The notes under the pieces: generated by a model
Databases searched by the model: none
What the model was told of the DNA's origin: nothing
The model's input: only the letters and a program-made list of their open reading frames with translations
Shown here: piece by piece, positions 1-14,697 of the stretch
How the letters are laid out: the number at the start of each line of letters is the position of its first letter
Numbering within the stretch: the first letter of the stretch is position 1
Source of the DNA: Acanthococcus lagerstroemiae
Lineage: Eukaryota; Arthropoda; Insecta; Hemiptera; Eriococcidae
Direction of reading: 5' to 3'
DNA: 64,000 bases
Assembly: GCA_031841125.1 (NCBI GenBank)
Contig: CM063106.1
Location: 4,030,001 to 4,094,000, forward strand
Made by a program: the position numbers and the translations under genes

Positions 1-3000
1 CATCAGTTTAGCAGGCGGATGATTTTATTGTCTTAATGCGTTGTCGGATCAACGTAGATTCTGGCAGAATCTTGAATTTTGTAGAAGAATCTCGAATTTT
101 GAAATTCTGTTGTTTAGTTTCGTAATAATTCAAACAAATTCTTCTGTCAACGAAAGGCTAGGAAGAGGTCTGATTTGGCTCCAATTTGAGTCTCCAAAAC
201 ACAAATTTCATGATAAACGTAACGATATCACAATTTTTATATGAGTCATTTGCACGAGTGTCGTTATAAAATGTGCGTGGAGTTCAGTTTCAAAATCTTT
301 GGAGGAAAATCGAGACTCCTCATCCTGAATCGCACCGAGAGAGAGGATCGCAGAATACAACTTGAAATAAACTAGTGTAGGTATATTGACTAAACAAAAT
401 TTAGAAACATATCGAAATAGGGATTATTTTAGTCACTTATTTTGAATGACCCGACTCCGATTTGGGTTCCCAAGTTTCCAGTTTTACTGTAGTGTCATTT
501 TCTCGGATTTTAATACCTCAGATGAAGGCTGGTGAAAAGATGATGAAAAAATCTCAAAATCAGCAACCATGGAAACGTTTTGTCTTTTTTTTTTCAATTT
601 CTTAAATTGAAAATTTTGATTATCCTGTTTTTTCCCATTCACCGAGGTTTCTTTCTTTACAGGAATGTTTTTATCTCTTTCTCGTAGATTTCAATTCATA
701 CCAAGCATTTCAACGGTTTGTGTGTAAAGATGACATCTAAAGCAAAAATTTCGTTATCAATTTATTCTTCTCAGAAGATGAGCAAAATATGCATAGTATA
801 AATATGAAACAATTTTGTACTTACATAAAACACAAATTTTACGTTTTAAAATTTAGTTTTAAAAGTTCCAATCCGTGATTGAATACTGATATTAATACAA
901 TAACACTTGGAATTCGCGATCCAGATTCCTGATTTTGATGTTGTTTCCTCGATTCTCGAGGTCGAATTAGCTTTACCCATCTCAAGTTGTCTTTTTCGAC
1001 TTACTAAGAAATTTCAATTTTTGCTACGGCTTTGTACTCTTATTGCTCCAAGCTTTCAAAAAATATGTAGTAACGTTAGAAAAATTTTTCTCATTAAAGT
1101 TACAAAATTGAGAAAACTAGAATCAGATTTGGATTTTAAGGATGAACATTGAAAACAGTTGATTAGAATCAGTGACTAAAAACCTCAATTTAGATTTTTT
1201 TTCATCGCTTTCTCAGGTCCAATCGATTTTGGCCTTTTTAAGTTGCTTTCGAACTCACTGTGAGGCTACAGCGGAAGAAATTCATATTTTCATACATTTT
1301 TATTCCATTTAACATTGGCTTCCTGACAGTGTGTATAAAAATAATTTTGAATTTAAAAGCAAAAATAATTATAATTTTCCATTACGAAGTTCTGGTTTCG
1401 GCACCGCGAATGAAAAATCTGACTGGCTATTGGAAGTAAATGATTTAAAAGACCCCTTCCCTATTTTGAACCTTTGATTTTCCACGCCACATTCGTTTTG
1501 TCTGCTCTTAATGAAACCGTCGGGTAATTGAGACCTGAACATCCTATCAGCTGCGGTACACTCGGTCGCAAACTCGACGCGGATATGGTACGGTACGTAA
1601 CTAACTACTACAGCACTCGGTGATAAGAAGAGTCATAAGTCGGGAAGCAGCAGCCATAAACAGGGCTTCCAACTTAACACTTAAAAATGAAGTTTCTCTT
1701 TTATCGCTGAAATGAAGATTTGATCAAAATCTACTGCAATACTCGAAATCAACCTCCTAAAATATCTTTATTCCCTTATAATCCGCAACCTGGAAGAATA
1801 AAATTTTCAATTTTGATCCTAATTCGGGGCTGAGTTAAATATCTTCCATTTCATAAGATGTTCAGATTTACCAAAGCCAAAAACCATAGTACTTTCCTTA
1901 GAACGTGCAAATTTGGTGAACCCTAGCCTTTGTTCCAGAGAGGATGGATTCTTCGATTCTCCAAGAAACAAGATTTTAAGGATTCAACATCCTGCTTGAT
2001 TCCCTTTTTAGCTGCCTATATTTAAAATGTACAGTGTATCGTTGCTGATTGTTCTAAAATTTCGATTTTACAGCTCGGTACCTAACTATCCCCCCCCCCC
2101 CATCCTAATTAGGATTGGATTTCAAATAGAAAACGAGCTAAAAATTAAAAGGTCAAACTACTCCCCCCCTCCAATACTCATCATTCTTTCGGTCGCTTCT
2201 GAAGTGAAGATCGAAGCTGTCTTTCTATCAAACGCTGTCGTTGTCGAGTTGTGTGGCCGACTCGAGATGAGCGCGGTCTTATTCTCTGTGTGTCGTAATT
2301 AACACCCTAAACAATGGGCGTCTCTGAGTAATAGTACGATGATTTCGTCAACAATGTTCGATAAATATGATAATTTATTTCGTACATTATGGGGCTTCGT
2401 CGGTCATCGTGGGAATTCGAATTACACTCATTGACGGTTTTAGGTACGTAGGTAAATTATGTTCATTTTTTTTCAAGTCAGTATCGACCAGCGAATAAAT
2501 TAACGGCTGCTCGGTCGATCGGCGAGATATATGAACTTTCATACTGTTTTAATCATAGGCTAGGTGTCAGTCGAACCCTATAGCGACGCGAAATAGGAAC
2601 GGTAATCGAAAAGAGGAGTAGCGGAACCGAAGCAGCGAGAAGGTCATTGGCCTCTCCTACGAACTAAAAATTAAGGGGTGCTGTAGGTATCCTCGTGCAA
2701 CACTCTGAATAAGCGCAAGCAGTGTCTTGTTACATGAAATCAGAAAACGGACTGCAAAACGGCCTGCTGAGATGATATAGAATTGCCGAAGTTGTTTCTA
2801 TTTTTTATGTAAATTGGTTATGTAGACGGTAATGGTAAAAAACTGCTTTAGTTGGGCTTCTTTAACATATGACCCTGGCTGTGTAAGGCAATACATTTAA
2901 AGAATGGTTAAAGAATGGTATATGATGCTGACGAACAGTAGTAGTTTGGCGCCTTTTCCCCTAATTGTCTATCAGTGTTGTCAGAACTAAAAATTAGCTC

Positions 3001-6000
3001 TTGCAATAGAACTTGGGAAACTGGAAATTGAACAATATCAGCGATATACAGAAGAGTGATGTCTTAATATCTGTCCTAGCTTCTGACTGTACAGGATGTA
3101 TATTGTATGGATCGTAGAAATTGATCATAATTATGTGAAGATTATATTCCAGTTTACAGTATCTATACTTCACCCAAATCTCTAAGAGCTACCTGAGATA
3201 GTCTTACCACAACGAACCAGGGACGGATTGTCATATTAACTACCGGAAAATTTTCTGATTGGCCAAGTCCGATTTATAAAATGTGGTCCAGTACATTTAG
3301 AAGTTAGGGCAAGTGTAGTTGCTTTGAAAGAAAAGACGAAGAGGATGCATGATGGAGACCTATTAAAAGTGCCAAGTAGGACCGATACAACAGCATTTTC
3401 CAACGAGCTTTTTATAACTAAATCCGTTCCTGCAACGATCGAAGTAAAACAGTACAAAAATGAGGTGGTTACGTTATCAGACAAACTGGTAAACTATTTT
3501 CTTACTTGAAAAAAATTTGAGGGCTGAGGATTGTGGACGAATGACCTTAGTACTTATTTGTCAGAAATACATTTGGAAGTAGATTAATATGGGCTGATAC
3601 AGATCGTTCCTTTGATATCAGCCTAATATATGCCTACCACTACCCTTATGTTCGTTAGTTATCATGATTATAGTTTTGTTTAACGAATGTTATTAATTTG
3701 AATAAGGAATCATCCGAATCAGTGTTAAGTATGTAGATAAACATTATTGTATTGCATCCATTTCATTGCGGTTTTGTTGATCAAATGTTGAGGGGTATGC
3801 CTTCATTTTCTCTCTTCGCATTGAGAAATGACGTTTATCGCGAATTGAACAGGGATAGAGATGTGTTTCTTGACCTAGGGTGGAATAATGGTTCTTCAAA
3901 AAAAAAAACTATTGCCACTACTTTAGATTCACAAATCTGTGAGTTGCTTAGAAGATGCTGACAGTATTAGAATACAAATTGGAAGGAATATTCTTGCGTG
4001 TCTCAGACTGAAGATATCCACAGAAAAATATCAATGATCGAAGCAACATTTTTGTGCAATAGATCTAGTTTTGCCAATTAAAATGGAATGTTTGTTTCCT
4101 GAGGACCTGATTTTGCCAATTGATGAAAATTTTTGAAATTGACAAACAAAATGAAAAGTTAGAACTTGTAAAATTTTAGTAAAACTGAGGGTCGATTTGC
4201 TTAATTTTTCAGTTCTGAAAAATATTTGTGATTCGATCTTCAATACATCTTTGGATGGGTGGTAGTACACTGTTATAGAGTTGTTGAAGTTTTAAACTCG
4301 ATTGTGTTAAATTTCTGTGTATTATGTGCGAATTAAATAGCTGTTTTGCGTTTTTGGTAAGGTCTTATCGGAAGGTTAAGAATTATCATTTTCACGCTCG
4401 TTGATTCCGATAATTTCTGAAGTCTACATTTGAACGAAGTTATCGGGAGCCTTTGAAACATTGTGTTGAATTTTACCATAAAGTGTGAGAAATATGTTAT
4501 TTGTTTGCAGCAACGTAGCCACGCTATAACTACGTGTAGTTACTCGCATATGCTAAAATCTGATTAGTTATGTAAGATCGCGATTAAATAATATGTTTTT
4601 CCATTTACTGTTCGGAATTTTCGGCTACAGATAAAGTTCGTTCTTATCGCACTTTTGCGCTGTCTAATAAATTTCCCTGCCCGAAGAACAGACGGAGCTG
4701 TCTGAATGTTGCAGTAATTTTTGAACCATATGACCCATAAAATCATTAACCAGTAGTTGCATCATTAACCAATAGTTGGATAACATCGATTAGTTATTTT
4801 CCAAGGCGGAATAATCGAGTGACATTGGTAAACGCTTTCTGCCAGCTGTCACATACCGGTTAAGTGCCGCGTTATTAAAAAACGGAAGCAGCAACAGGCT
4901 TTAGTCAGCTACGAGTAGTTAGAAAAATCCAAAATCAATGCCTCCTAAAGACACGCCTAGGTTAGGAGTCGATATGTATACTCGTAATTTTGTACGGGCA
5001 GTTCTTCCATATGAGATCCAGTTGCTGGATTCTCACTGTTGTTGAACTGTTGGCAAAAAACTGAAAAGATTTCCACGCGATTATTGTCTGTGTTGCGTTT
5101 ATTTTACACTTTTTTTTTTTTTTTACGACAATTAGGTACTGTTAATGTTTCGATTCTGTACACCATATCCGTTATTCAGTCGAGAGAGTTCCGAAGGCGT
5201 GAAATTTTCAACGATCTTGAAAGAACACACACACTTATATGAAAGCAGCTTCCTCTTTTTGCCCCTGTTGGTTCTTCTTTTCTGTTCCTCCTCGCCTCCA
5301 TTTTTTTCCCTACAACAACGCTGTGGTGTGGGATATCCCCAGTCGATGCGGTACTACCGTTCGACGCAGAAACGACTCGGTACTGTTTTAATCAAGGTCA
5401 TTGCCCTCTGTCAATATTATTGATACAGTTCTATCGAGACGCACTTTATCACGATTTATTAACCGAGTACTGATGGTTCTTCTTTTCTTGCCACGGTATC
5501 GTTCGTTCGACAGTGGCTAGCGCCAGTGAACAGTTAATGCTCACGCAATCGAGTAGGACTGCACATTTGAAATGTAATTCGTACGGAACTCGGCATCCAA
5601 GGAAAAACATTATCGATGCGCAAGTAGCTCACACAAAAATATTCAGTTAAAATGAGGAAAACACAGAACTTGGGACTTCGGGAAAGGTTGCTATTGTCAC
5701 GATCCATTGATGCGAATTGTAGCCAGTTTTAAGGGGGGTCGGTGGATTCTGGGAATAATTTCTCAAGACTGTTCAAAATAGACCTTTTTCACCAAAATTC
5801 TCCTGAAAATTCGAAAATTGGTGATCGTTTTGCTCGCAGCTGAGTATTTCGTATCACTCTCTGAGGGTCAACACAAAAGTGAAGTGCAGCTAAGAGCTGC
5901 GACTCGCTATGTATCCAGCGTAAATTTCATGTTCCGGAAGATATTAGGGACGTAGGGAATAGTTTTTTTCTGGAGGGGCAAAAATTGTTAAATTTCCAAC

Positions 6001-6653
6001 TGACTCGAGTAAAAATTTTCAAGTATCAAAATTTGTTTGTATTTTGGCTAAAAAAAAATCTTTTGACTTGTTGAATTTTCCCAACTTTTGATCCATCTAC
6101 CAAAGTTTCCCAAATCCGGTGGAGGCTGAGGGTCGGCAAGCTGTGCCCCCCCCCCATTTTCGTCCCTGACCACTATCAAGCTACTCTACTTTTACGTGGC
6201 GTTATATGGGAGCTCGTCATATTTTCCAATTTTATTTGAGAAATACCTATTTGTTTTTACGAAACAGTAAAAAGAACTAAATTTCTACAGCCTTGAATTT
6301 CGCTTCTTACGAGTATACAATTAACGAAAAAATTGCCGTGGTTTTAGTGTTATCAGCGTTTTATGATTTCTGAAATCTGCGATCTGCAAATATAACTTTT
6401 TGATGTTGATAGATTTCTATTAAATGATTTTATTTGAATAAAATATTTCGTTGAACACTTGTCATTTGTCTATTACCATAGATTTTCCCCAAATGTATTA
6501 ATAAATTTCAGGAATTATAAAACGATTCCACAGTTATCTGGGATCCGTGTTAGAAGCTATCTCTCGTGATTTTTTCGTATTTTTAACGATATTTTTTCGT
6601 GTGAGAAACTGTTTTTATTATATTATTTATTAATATTATATAACAAAGAGTTC
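1..6653. other. Gene-free stretch apart from one MITE
   Basis: No exon with a recognisable domain was found. One frame at 3240-3507 (89 codons, reading GPVHLEVRASVVALKEKTKR in part) has a coding-like amino acid mix but no splice sites or homologue that I recognise. C-runs occur near 2091, 2165 and 6147. The rest is AT-rich and unremarkable. Confidence 0.4.
5945..6168. mobile_element. CAGGGACGTA-family MITE, copy at 5.9 kb
   Basis: The left end (T)AGGGACGTAGG and right end TTTTCGTCCCTG are degraded inverted repeats. The interior contains CCAACTGACTCGAGTAAAAA and CTTTTGACTTGTTGAATTTT, shared with the copies at 56.5 and 58.5 kb. It is shorter than the other copies at the right side. Confidence 0.65.
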
Positions 6654-6935
6654 GTGAGTACAAGAAGGACGTTTATGCAAAAACAGCATTTCGAGAAAAT
6701 GTGGTTCAAGGATTTCGAACATGATTTCACAGAACGTCTGTGACCAAATTGTACCAAAACAAACGTTGTTGGGTAAAATTATTGAAAATATGAAAACTTC
6801 AAACAGCTGGATCTTGATAACGGCTGCAGATTTCGCCTTGAAATGGTCACCACTTGCAATACTTGATACAAAGTATACGAACAGCCAGTAACCTCAAAAA
6901 AGGCTTCTGAGCTCGAACGCCCTTCTTGTACTCAC
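6654..6935. mobile_element. GTGAGTACAAGAAGG-ended inverted-repeat element
   Basis: GTGAGTACAAGAAGGACGTT at 6654 is matched by the inverted CGAACGCCCTTCTTGTACTC at the right end (about 20 bp, one or two mismatches). The 282-bp element is non-coding. No target duplication was seen, so the superfamily is unknown. Confidence 0.7.
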
Positions 6936-9159
6936 TGACTTAATTTGATTTCCAGTTTGGGGAGTTGGAGAAGAAAAATTTGCCGACAAATATTTTTTGA
7001 AAACAAACGATCTGCCGAAAGATTTTTTTTTTTAAATTAAAAATTAGCCGATCTTTGAATCGAAACATTTTTTGACTGAAAAGAAGAATAAACAAACAAC
7101 AAACATTCATAAAAAGTGAAAAATTAAATGAACAGTTTCAAAATTTGCCGACTGCCAAATTATTGGGGTGTCTGAACCCCTCACACCCTCCTATAGTTTC
7201 GCCCCCGTTCACAGGGTCATTTTTAATGTACGTAAGCGTGCAAACCCGCTTCGTTGCTGCACGCTGCTTGGAACACATCATTCGTCACATTTCGTAACAG
7301 CATGCAGCAATGGAGCGCGATTGCACGTTTACGTACTCGTATACCTATTAGAAAGGAATACTTCCAATATTATGTCTATGCGAACTTCAAAGCGAGGAAG
7401 TCTGTCTTACATTTTTGAAACATTTCCTTTTTTGTATCTAAATTTGCCTTTTTCACCAGCAACATGTGCTTTTCAGAAAAAATGAGTTGGTAACTCTAAT
7501 GTATATCATTTTAATCTACACCATGGAGTTCACTCCATATAATTTTGGTACCGAGCCTACTGCAGACAGTGGCGTTCTTGTGTTTTCTTCCTTCTGGCTT
7601 CATGTATCCCCTTGTTTTGTGTAACACTGAAACTACTACTGCTATTGCATAGCCCTACTGCTTCTATTTCCCCCCGACATTAACTATGTACGAAATTGTA
7701 TCCTTATCACCTGTAGTCCCTCCTTCCAACCCGTAGCAAACCTTTTCGTGTTCCATTATGGCCCAATATAGAAGATTATTATATCAAAATGTTGGGCAAA
7801 AATTGACCACAAGATAAGAATACACTGTCAGGCAACTACAGCTAAAGCTTCTTCTTCATACTGTCAAAAGTATGCAATTGGTTAATACTGTGCATTAACG
7901 GGATTGTGTGTACCAACAGGCGAAAGTCTGAAGTGAGTATTCGTGACAGTATCTCGTTAAAAACTAGAGAGTAGAACACTTGCAATTTATTCGGGTTCCA
8001 GTGCTCGGTAACCGCGTGATTAGGTTTGAAGCGAGGATTGACGAACTCATCTCTAGTAAGTGTATTTCGTTTCAAGACGACGATTCGAGTACACAAGTCA
8101 GGTACCTAGGTGATTCGGATCTCGAGTCGTAAAAACACGAAAATGCGATAAGAAATTGACCATAATATAGTCTTCCACACACGCCCCTGGCGCGACACGT
8201 TTCTTCCTCGCGGAAGCGACAAATGCGAAAGTCGTGTCACGTTTTGCGAGCTAAGTACATTTTCAAAAATATTATTTCGATTGAAAAGCGGCGGCCACTT
8301 TAAAAATAGCTCCTTTCGCTCGTTTTTCCACGGCACGTAATCAGGAAGTACAGGAATAAAGCCAGAAAACATCGATTATCGCTGCCCCTCGAATGAAACG
8401 AATCGTTCTTGAATTACGAGCAAGGGCACAGAGTTGAATCGGCCTTGGCATTCTCTTAATATAGGTAAAATTGTGCTGTGCTGTCTTCGTTTCGTACACA
8501 GTATAGCTGTGGTGGTGGCTACACTGTACACACGGGGGTGGTGCAAATGTGAACTCAGCTGCGGCCTTTTTTCCTTGAACCTTGTCGTAAATAGGTCACC
8601 GAAAACGCCTTTATGGTATACCGCGTGTATAGGTATAGATACTATACTACTGACATACTCGTTGGAGGGTACAGCTTGGGACGTACCTGCTCCATTTTCA
8701 CAATTTCCACCGTCTATCTACCATGTTCTAGTTACCCCCCATTATGATGCCGAGCGGAGAAAAAATGTTGGATTCGCTTATTTTTCCAGAGCAGAAAGAA
8801 TTGATTGACCTCGTTTTGGAAATTTGCGTTTACCGCGCTCGTTCCCAGGTCGCGAGTAGGTCGACTTCGAATTTTCTTTTCTTCTCGAATGTAACTGAAA
8901 AGTATGTCTGTCGCGGCGGATAATGGGATACAGAAACTGATGTATGACTGAAAGCTCGAAATTACAAAAAGACGGTTTCATTCGAAATTACTTATTATAT
9001 TTAGGTGCTCGGTGTAACGTGAGATGTGAGCTCTGTTCACTGTGCAGTGCCCATGTACGAGTACCTATTCTTGTCACTCTTCAACTTACCAATATTTGCT
9101 ACCATCGTTACGTGGATAGATCTCCAATCGGTCCCGATTTTTTCGGCGCCTAACATAGT

Positions 9160-10100
9160 CAAGACTGTATAAAATTGATTAAAACTACTTGAGATTCATT
9201 AGGAGTTCAGACTTCGTTGAAGTAGGTGAACACTCCGACTGACTCCATTCATACTTTTGAGATTTGTCTGAACTCATTATTTATAAGAGTTATACAGGGT
9301 ACAGGCTCAATAGAGCTAGTTTTCACTTTTTTAGCCTTGTTAAGATTCCAGTAAATTACATCAGGACTTCTTTAAAACTTTGATAACCAGACCAAGTAGG
9401 ATTCATGAGGATTATTAAGACTCTTCAAACTAGATGAACCTTTTTTCTATAATTCGTGAACACATGGTTAAGAATCGGCACGACACTACTAGGACTAGTG
9501 AAAACTAATCGAAACTTGTTAACATTACATTAGAACTTGTTATGACTCCATTACGATTCGTTATGACTCCATTACGATTCGTTAAGAGTCGGTTAAGACA
9601 CTTTAGGACTCCGTTAGTATTAGTTAAACTTCATAGAGACTTGTTGAAAAGTTTAATTGGTTACATTAAGGCTCCTCTAATACTGCTCCAAAGCTCCAAA
9701 CACGGCAAGACTTGCACAATGAAAAATCAAGATTTGTTGAGCCCAGTGACATCGGTAATTTCTTGTTTTCCAGACAACCAAGAAAAGGTTTAAGGCTTTC
9801 ATCTCTGACAGCTGAATTAACTAGCAAAAAATCTTGTAAATCTTGACTTTAAAATCTCTTTAATAGTTTTTGATTTTTGTGCGTATTGGGGGGGGGGAGG
9901 TTACTTTGTACCCTTCCATTCTTTTTCGTAAGGAGATATATTACTATTTGTGCTGCGCAAATATTTCATTAATACTCGTACTTGTCACGACTCTGATAAG
10001 ATTATAGTTACGACTATCATGGAGACTCATTAAAAATCCTGTATTATGTACTTGCAAAGATTTCGTTAATATCCATTGAAATTTTCAAGACTGTAAAACT
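9160..10100 (+). repeat. Degenerate GACTC-rich tandem repeat, locus 1
   Basis: The stretch is built of irregular 10-13 bp words of the type ACTCRTTRARACTC. One recent exact duplication, TTATGACTCCATTACGATTCG, occurs twice in tandem near 9539-9580. A gap near 9720-9950 is less repetitive. No coding capacity is credible here. Confidence 0.7.
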
Positions 10101-13100
10101 GAGTTATATTTTTACCAGACTTGGGACTGGCTGCAGCAAAATCCTCAAAAACACAAAGGGTGCACTCAGGGTGACCACTTGGTCATTTTTCTATTTTAAG
10201 TCATCTTAGGTTATTTATGGTAATTTTTCTCCTAAAATGGTCATTATTTTGGGGAAGTTTCTCCTTCAAATTCTGGAAATTCTGCTGATTATGATGGATT
10301 ACTGTAGACGGATCAGTTTAATGGGGGCTTGAGCACCCAGAATCGGGTCAGTCATTATGGTTTTCCCATTCAGAAGCGCAGGGGTACTGAAGTGACATTG
10401 TTGGTTGTGGGGCAAATCTTTCCAACTGGCAAGTTCTCGATTTTGAGAGCAGAGCTAGCGAAGAATTCTTGTTTTTTCAACTAATTCGAGTCGTAGAGAG
10501 AAAGCAACCCGTCTCAAATTTTCCAACTATAGGCCACTGATTTCCTATCTAATGCCAATTACCAAGCCTCTGCGAGAAGCTTCCTTCTGTTGGTTGGTCT
10601 CTGTCTCCATTTCGTCTGTGCACAACTCCAAAATCAACTTCTTTGCATACCTCGGTGGTATAATGAGTCAGCAAATACCTGTTTCCTGTACTAAAATGTT
10701 GTACAGTTTTACTTTTGAAATTCGGCAGCACTTTCTGATGGGTGAGCTTGAAACTCAACTAGAATGTGCCTCCAGAAGATTTGGAAGTAACTGGAAGCCA
10801 TATAATTGGAAAACAACCGTGCTGTCAGAGCGTCTGTTGGTTTACTGCAAATTGCAACAATGGACATATGTAGGTCCTGCTGAACGGACTACATGTCGCT
10901 GGTTAATGGTGTTTCCTAGCAGGAAAGTATCGGACCAATGATCTGAAATTGAGGTCATATCAATGATTTGTGTCCGGCTCTGTTTTAGGGGTTAAACTGA
11001 AACAATGAATTGTTTTGCAAAACACGAAAGAAAGAAAATGTATGTACCTATTGTGCATGTTTATCTGTCTTCGGCGACTTATCGCCACTTTTCATGTTGA
11101 AAGATACTTCGTGTATGCGTAATCGAGGAAACGAATTACAAAAGGATGATTCACCAAACATAAAATAAGACACGTACATATACTGCACGAATACGCTTTA
11201 ACTTATGTTTTTTCAAAACATGCTATGTTTGTTGACAGTAAGTTAAAACGGTAGCTGAAAGAGCACGCAGCGCATCTGGACAAGAGAATTAGCGCTCCTT
11301 TGTATTTACTAACAAAAATTACGAACCTATCCTTCCGAATCACGACTTGATCAACACTTTCCGTGTTTATTGTCGCACTTTTGAGATTAAACTCTTCGTG
11401 TTGCCTTCAATTGAATAGGTCAATGCACAAGCGATAGTGTTACGTGTAAGATGTTGGTACATATTTGAGGCGCTTGGCGTTACCCGGCCGGGTGAATACG
11501 AGAAGGAAAATAGAAAACTGGTTTGAAAATGCGCAGGCTCGCTGCTCTTTATAGCTTCGGCACTGCGTGTTCCAAAACACCGTAGATATTCGTTTCCATC
11601 AAACGGAAGCTGTAGGTAGCCTAGGTACTCGCTACCAATGTAGCCACTGTTGTACAGGTGTCCTCGAAGTCGACATGTCCTTTTAGCTCCGGGTGATACA
11701 ACCAAGTCGTAACCTATTAAATAAACCTCGAGAATTTGATGGTTCGAGCGTGAATCACCACCCGTCGGTAGCAGAGTCCAGGACCTGTCATAGTATGGCT
11801 GTAGTTTGTTTAGTTTGATTTGTGTTTCTGCTGGTGGGTTGTGGATTTTGTTATCAAAACTTAGCAATGAAAAATTATAACTATATTGACTTAAAATTCA
11901 AGTTATTTTCACGGAAATCGTCGGGAAGCAAATGTCAAAGGAATACAAATCTACGAAAAGATTTTACCTCCACCGCGGCCACTCAGTAAGTTCGAAGACA
12001 ACCTGAAGTAAGCAGAATTGTTATGACCTGAAAAAACTATACAAAAAAATAAATCGAAGTTTGTTAGTCACTGATCTGAATTATTGCGTGTAATTTTTGA
12101 TGCGAACTTCCAACTTGGATCCTCAGAATCCATATCTTTACAATTTTTAGTTTTTCCATTCGAAATAGGAAAGTTTCTTTCCATGGACATCGTTAGAAAG
12201 CTTGTGGCAAGAGCAGTACAAAGTAGTTGCAAAAAATGAACATTTTTTTCTTCCTTCGCCTCATAGTTATAGTCATCGAAAGACTCGATGACTGTGGTGC
12301 GTATGGCAATGCACGCATGCCAAATTGACCCCGGGACACCGCACCCCCTATCCCGGAAATGCCCCGAATGGGCCTGCGTCAGGATAGGGGGGTAGTCGAG
12401 AGACTATTTGAGATAATTAAAACTGACAATCCAGAAAACAGCCTATTAAAATGAGAAACTTTTGGCCCTGGATTTCGAGTATTATAGTATCACATGCTCA
12501 TTCGATTTCGGATTGGGACTTCTGAATCCAAATTTTATAACGAAAAGTCTATATTGCATTTACAGTTGCTCCATATTATGTATATTGTACGCATATTTTA
12601 TCCGTCTTCTGAGAAAAATAAATTAAAATCGAGATTTTAACTCGAAATATCATCTTTACACAATCCACTGAAACACTTGGTATGAGTAGAAAGCTACTAG
12701 AATGAGAAAAGAGAACTGCATTAAAGAAAGAAATTTTCCAATGACAATTGGTTGAATAACAGAAAAATAAGATTATCGATGTTCAAATTTAGAAAGTAGA
12801 AAAAAGTGTCAAGGTGTTTCCATAGTTGCTGATTTTGAATATTGCATTTATATTTAATTCGTAGCTCCATTTGAAAAGTTGAAATTTAAGAAAATTCTAT
12901 GCTTCTTGTAATAAAATTTTAATTCTGGATGCTCAAATCGGAGTTGGATCAAACATTTGATGCAATAATCAAAATAATTCCTATTTCGATAGTTTTTGAA
13001 TTTTTTTGCGAGTTTAATTTTATCTATTTCAAGTTATATTCTGCGACCCAGGATGAAGAATTTCCATTTTTTGCCAACAATTTTGTAATATTCCAGAAAT

Positions 13101-14697
13101 TTGATGCAGTATTCGAAATTGACGAGAAAGTCTATTCTAATAGCGCTCCTAATGTTTTTGGTCGAGTCGATTTTTCTCATTTAAATCTTTCCTTCGACCT
13201 ACTGTTTCGTAGTCCGGAAGAAAATTTGACTGTTCTTAAAATATTTGTATTTTGTGTGGAAAACACATGGCAGCAATGCACTTTGATACTATGTTTGGTC
13301 TGTCCTTTCAGAAGCTAAAATTTCTGCATTGGTATCTAAATCGGGCTGGATGGAAAATCGAACTGGACATAACATTCGCAGTTATAAATACTTTGTTCCC
13401 TGTGTTCACATAATTTAAAGTTCTCATGTTGATGAACCCTTCGTGCTTGAGTTAGTGGGCGGAAAATCTGTTTGACCCCTTAAGAAAATTAATTTTAACG
13501 CTTCAAGATCTTTCCTAATCATAAGCAGCGGTGCGGTGACTCCCTTTAGCTTCCGAAGAGATCCCCCTGCACCGTAGGAAACCGGAAGTACAATTTTTCC
13601 CATTGAAAATATGTACCGTAAAATTTGTGAATGAGGAGGAAAAATCTTAAATCAGTTCAAGTTTCAAGTTCTCATATTTTCCTAAAACTGAGTTTTCAAC
13701 CTGATATCATACACACATGAGTGAAGTACTCGTATTGTAGTCTGTCCTCAAATACGTAGAACAGATCGACGTTCTTCTTTATAAGTGACATTTTCCTTCT
13801 TTTCTCTTCTTTTTCCTTTATTTTTGCCCCCCCCCCCCTCCAAAAAAAATTACTCAGGACGAGTTTCTCTTCAAGAAAGTAGCCGCACCGCACCACTGAT
13901 CATACGGATGATCCAACAACGCGTTAAAACAATAAAATCATGAGCGCAAATAGAGGAGCCTGTGCGTTAATCACCCCCCCCCCCAGTCCTCGGAAAGCCG
14001 CTCCTTGAAAGAATTGAAAAATTATTGGAGCAAAAAGATCTTCTGCATTACATTTGATACTTATTAGCTTTCCAATTAGCCCGCTCCCCGCTTTAAGTTG
14101 GTTATTTGCGCTTCTTAATAAAATCATGATGCACTTTCCAACTGGATGGGTAAGTAAGCTTCAGAGGTCAAGGGGGAGGATGATTGAGTTGGAAGAAATT
14201 TTTACAGGCCAGTAACTATACAATTAGTACAACTTTGATATTAATATTGCTACTCCACATCAGAAACAGGAGGATTCATGGGTTTTTGCTTCTTGCTCAA
14301 GATCAAGAAGTTGAGATTAAAACGAAATACATTCTACATCTTATATGCCTAATGTCCACGCAACCCGCAGACAATACTGCATTACTACCTGCTGAAAAAG
14401 CTGATATTTGAGCTCAATTTACTCGACAGTGTAATCGGTTACTAGCGACCTTCGCCTTCCACTACCTCAGTTGCGATAATAATTGAGGTATTTTTAGAAT
14501 AAAATTAGCCATTTTTCGCTTTCTGGTTTGACGGAAAACGGGCATTTGGCGTATTCGTTCTGTCACATACAAGTGAGCTTTCATCTTTACAATACCTTTG
14601 TTGAAACTAGGGGGCAAAATGATACTATTGCCCGAGGGCCTGCACGAGTGAAAGATGATACCTCCCACTTCCAGTTTCGGCGCCCCTGATCGGAACG
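10100..14697. other. Gene-free stretch
   Basis: The longest frame, 166 codons on the minus strand at 11367-11867, has no domain that I recognise. A GC-rich patch at 12300-12400 shares 26 of 28 bases with 60183-60210, next to the R1 fragment, and may be a small transposon trace. C-runs occur at about 13827 and 13976. Confidence 0.4.

Noticed and set aside
3240..3507. 89-codon + strand frame with coding-like composition
   Set aside because: It could be an exon of an unseen gene, but no splice partner or family was recognised, so it is only mentioned in the region note.
10552..10941. 129-codon + strand frame with a shorter overlapping frame on the opposite strand
   Set aside because: No recognisable transposase or host domain was found in either direction.
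11367..11867. 166-codon minus-strand open frame
   Set aside because: It is the longest unexplained frame in the left half but has no domain, signal peptide or repeat that I recognise and no supporting splice context. Chance cannot be ruled out.
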